From the NCBI GenBank assembly GCA_050733695.1, contig JBOHTO010000110.1, positions 1 through 12,838 of the forward strand: a stretch of DNA of 12,838 nucleotides, written 5' to 3'. The number at the start of each line of letters is the position of its first letter. The first letter of the stretch is position 1. A program made the position numbers and the translations under genes. Shown here piece after piece: positions 12,604 to 12,838 of this stretch. The notes below the pieces were generated by a model, which had not been told where the DNA came from, made no database searches, and was given only the letters and a program-made list of their open reading frames with translations. The stretch is from JBOHTO01 sp050733695. GTDB taxonomy: Bacteria > Gemmatimonadota > Gemmatimonadetes > Gemmatimonadales > Gemmatimonadaceae.

Positions 12604-12838
12604 TCAGGCAGTGTGCCCTGCGCTTCGGCCTGGACGATTCCTGGTCCCGAGTGCGCGGGCAACGAGAAGCTGCGCATAGACCGCGTCGTAGCGAGCCAGC
12701 CAGGGACCGGAGGCATACCGCTCGGCGACCAGGGAAAGCGCTGCGCTCGCTCGCTCGCGGGCGGCCCGAGGGTTCTCCCGGATCGATCGAATCGCCGACG
12801 CGAGCGCGGAAGGGCTCTCCGACGGGACGAGCAGAGCC
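12604..12838 (-). CDS. C-terminal end of a family 4-type (GT-B) glycosyltransferase, partial
   Basis: A minus-strand frame enters from the right edge (first full codon at 12837) and gives 77 residues before TGA (12606-12604). It reads A-L-L-V-P-S-E-S-P-S-A-L-A-S-A-I, then R-E-N-P-R-A-A-R-E-R, A-E-R-Y-A-S and W-L-A-R-Y-D-A-V-Y. This is the usual tail of GT-B glycosyltransferases: the end of the donor-site helix (G-x-L-V-P-x-x-D-P-x-A-L), the variable N-P-x-x-R-x-R helix, then the closing W-x-x-x-Y-D-x-x-Y helix. The last 15 or so residues are Arg/Gly-rich and outside the domain. The catalytic E-x7-E would lie beyond the window. Only six bases separate it from the convergent phosphatase gene, so there is no room for a shared terminator between the stops. 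Confidence 0.75.
   Translation of the reverse strand, partial: ALLVPSESPSALASAIRSIRENPRAARERASAALSLVAERYASGPWLARYDAVYAQLLVARALGTRNRPGRSAGHTA

Overview
The window is GC-rich DNA, probably from a proteobacterium. Almost every gene reads leftward (minus strand) and belongs to an exopolysaccharide locus. Two genes match families named for the exosortase A (XrtA/PEP-CTERM) system: a polysaccharide deacetylase and a FemAB-like acyltransferase. The XrtA context points to a Gram-negative proteobacterium, beta or gamma. That is inference, since no rRNA, exosortase or PEP-CTERM motif lies in the window.

Layout from right to left. At 12604-12838 is the C-terminal end of a family 4-like glycosyltransferase (minus), convergent with a low-molecular-weight protein tyrosine phosphatase (12016-12597, plus). 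A 332 bp divergent region follows. Then comes one very compact minus-strand operon of nine genes (11683 down to 2594): NodU/CmcH-type carbamoyltransferase, SxtJ-like membrane protein, a 52-residue DUF5989 membrane protein, SGNH hydrolase, XrtA-type polysaccharide deacetylase, FemAB-like protein, DegT/AryC-type aminotransferase, an intact GT2 glycosyltransferase, and a GT2-like protein that has lost both aspartate motifs. Neighbours overlap by 1, 4, 8 or 28 bases or are 1-10 bases apart, so translation is probably coupled throughout. The starts include a TTG and two GTG codons.

A 532 bp non-coding stretch (2062-2593) holds short tandem repeats and several hairpins, one with a 16 bp perfect stem followed by a T-rich run. 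Beyond it lie two secreted paralogs (1126-2061 and 112-1071) with concanavalin A-like (polysaccharide lyase/LamG-like) C-terminal domains behind low-complexity linkers. They may bind or cut the polysaccharide made by the operon.

Working model (inference): the two GT2 proteins help assemble a lipid-linked glycan. The aminotransferase, FemAB protein, deacetylase, carbamoyltransferase and SGNH protein install or remove amino, acyl, acetyl and carbamoyl groups. The phosphatase would act on the tyrosine-kinase switch usual for EPS export, which would lie outside the window. The most unusual points are the tandem intact/degenerate GT2 pair, the carbamoyltransferase-SxtJ-DUF5989-SGNH module inside an XrtA locus, and the secreted jelly-roll pair behind a structured leader.
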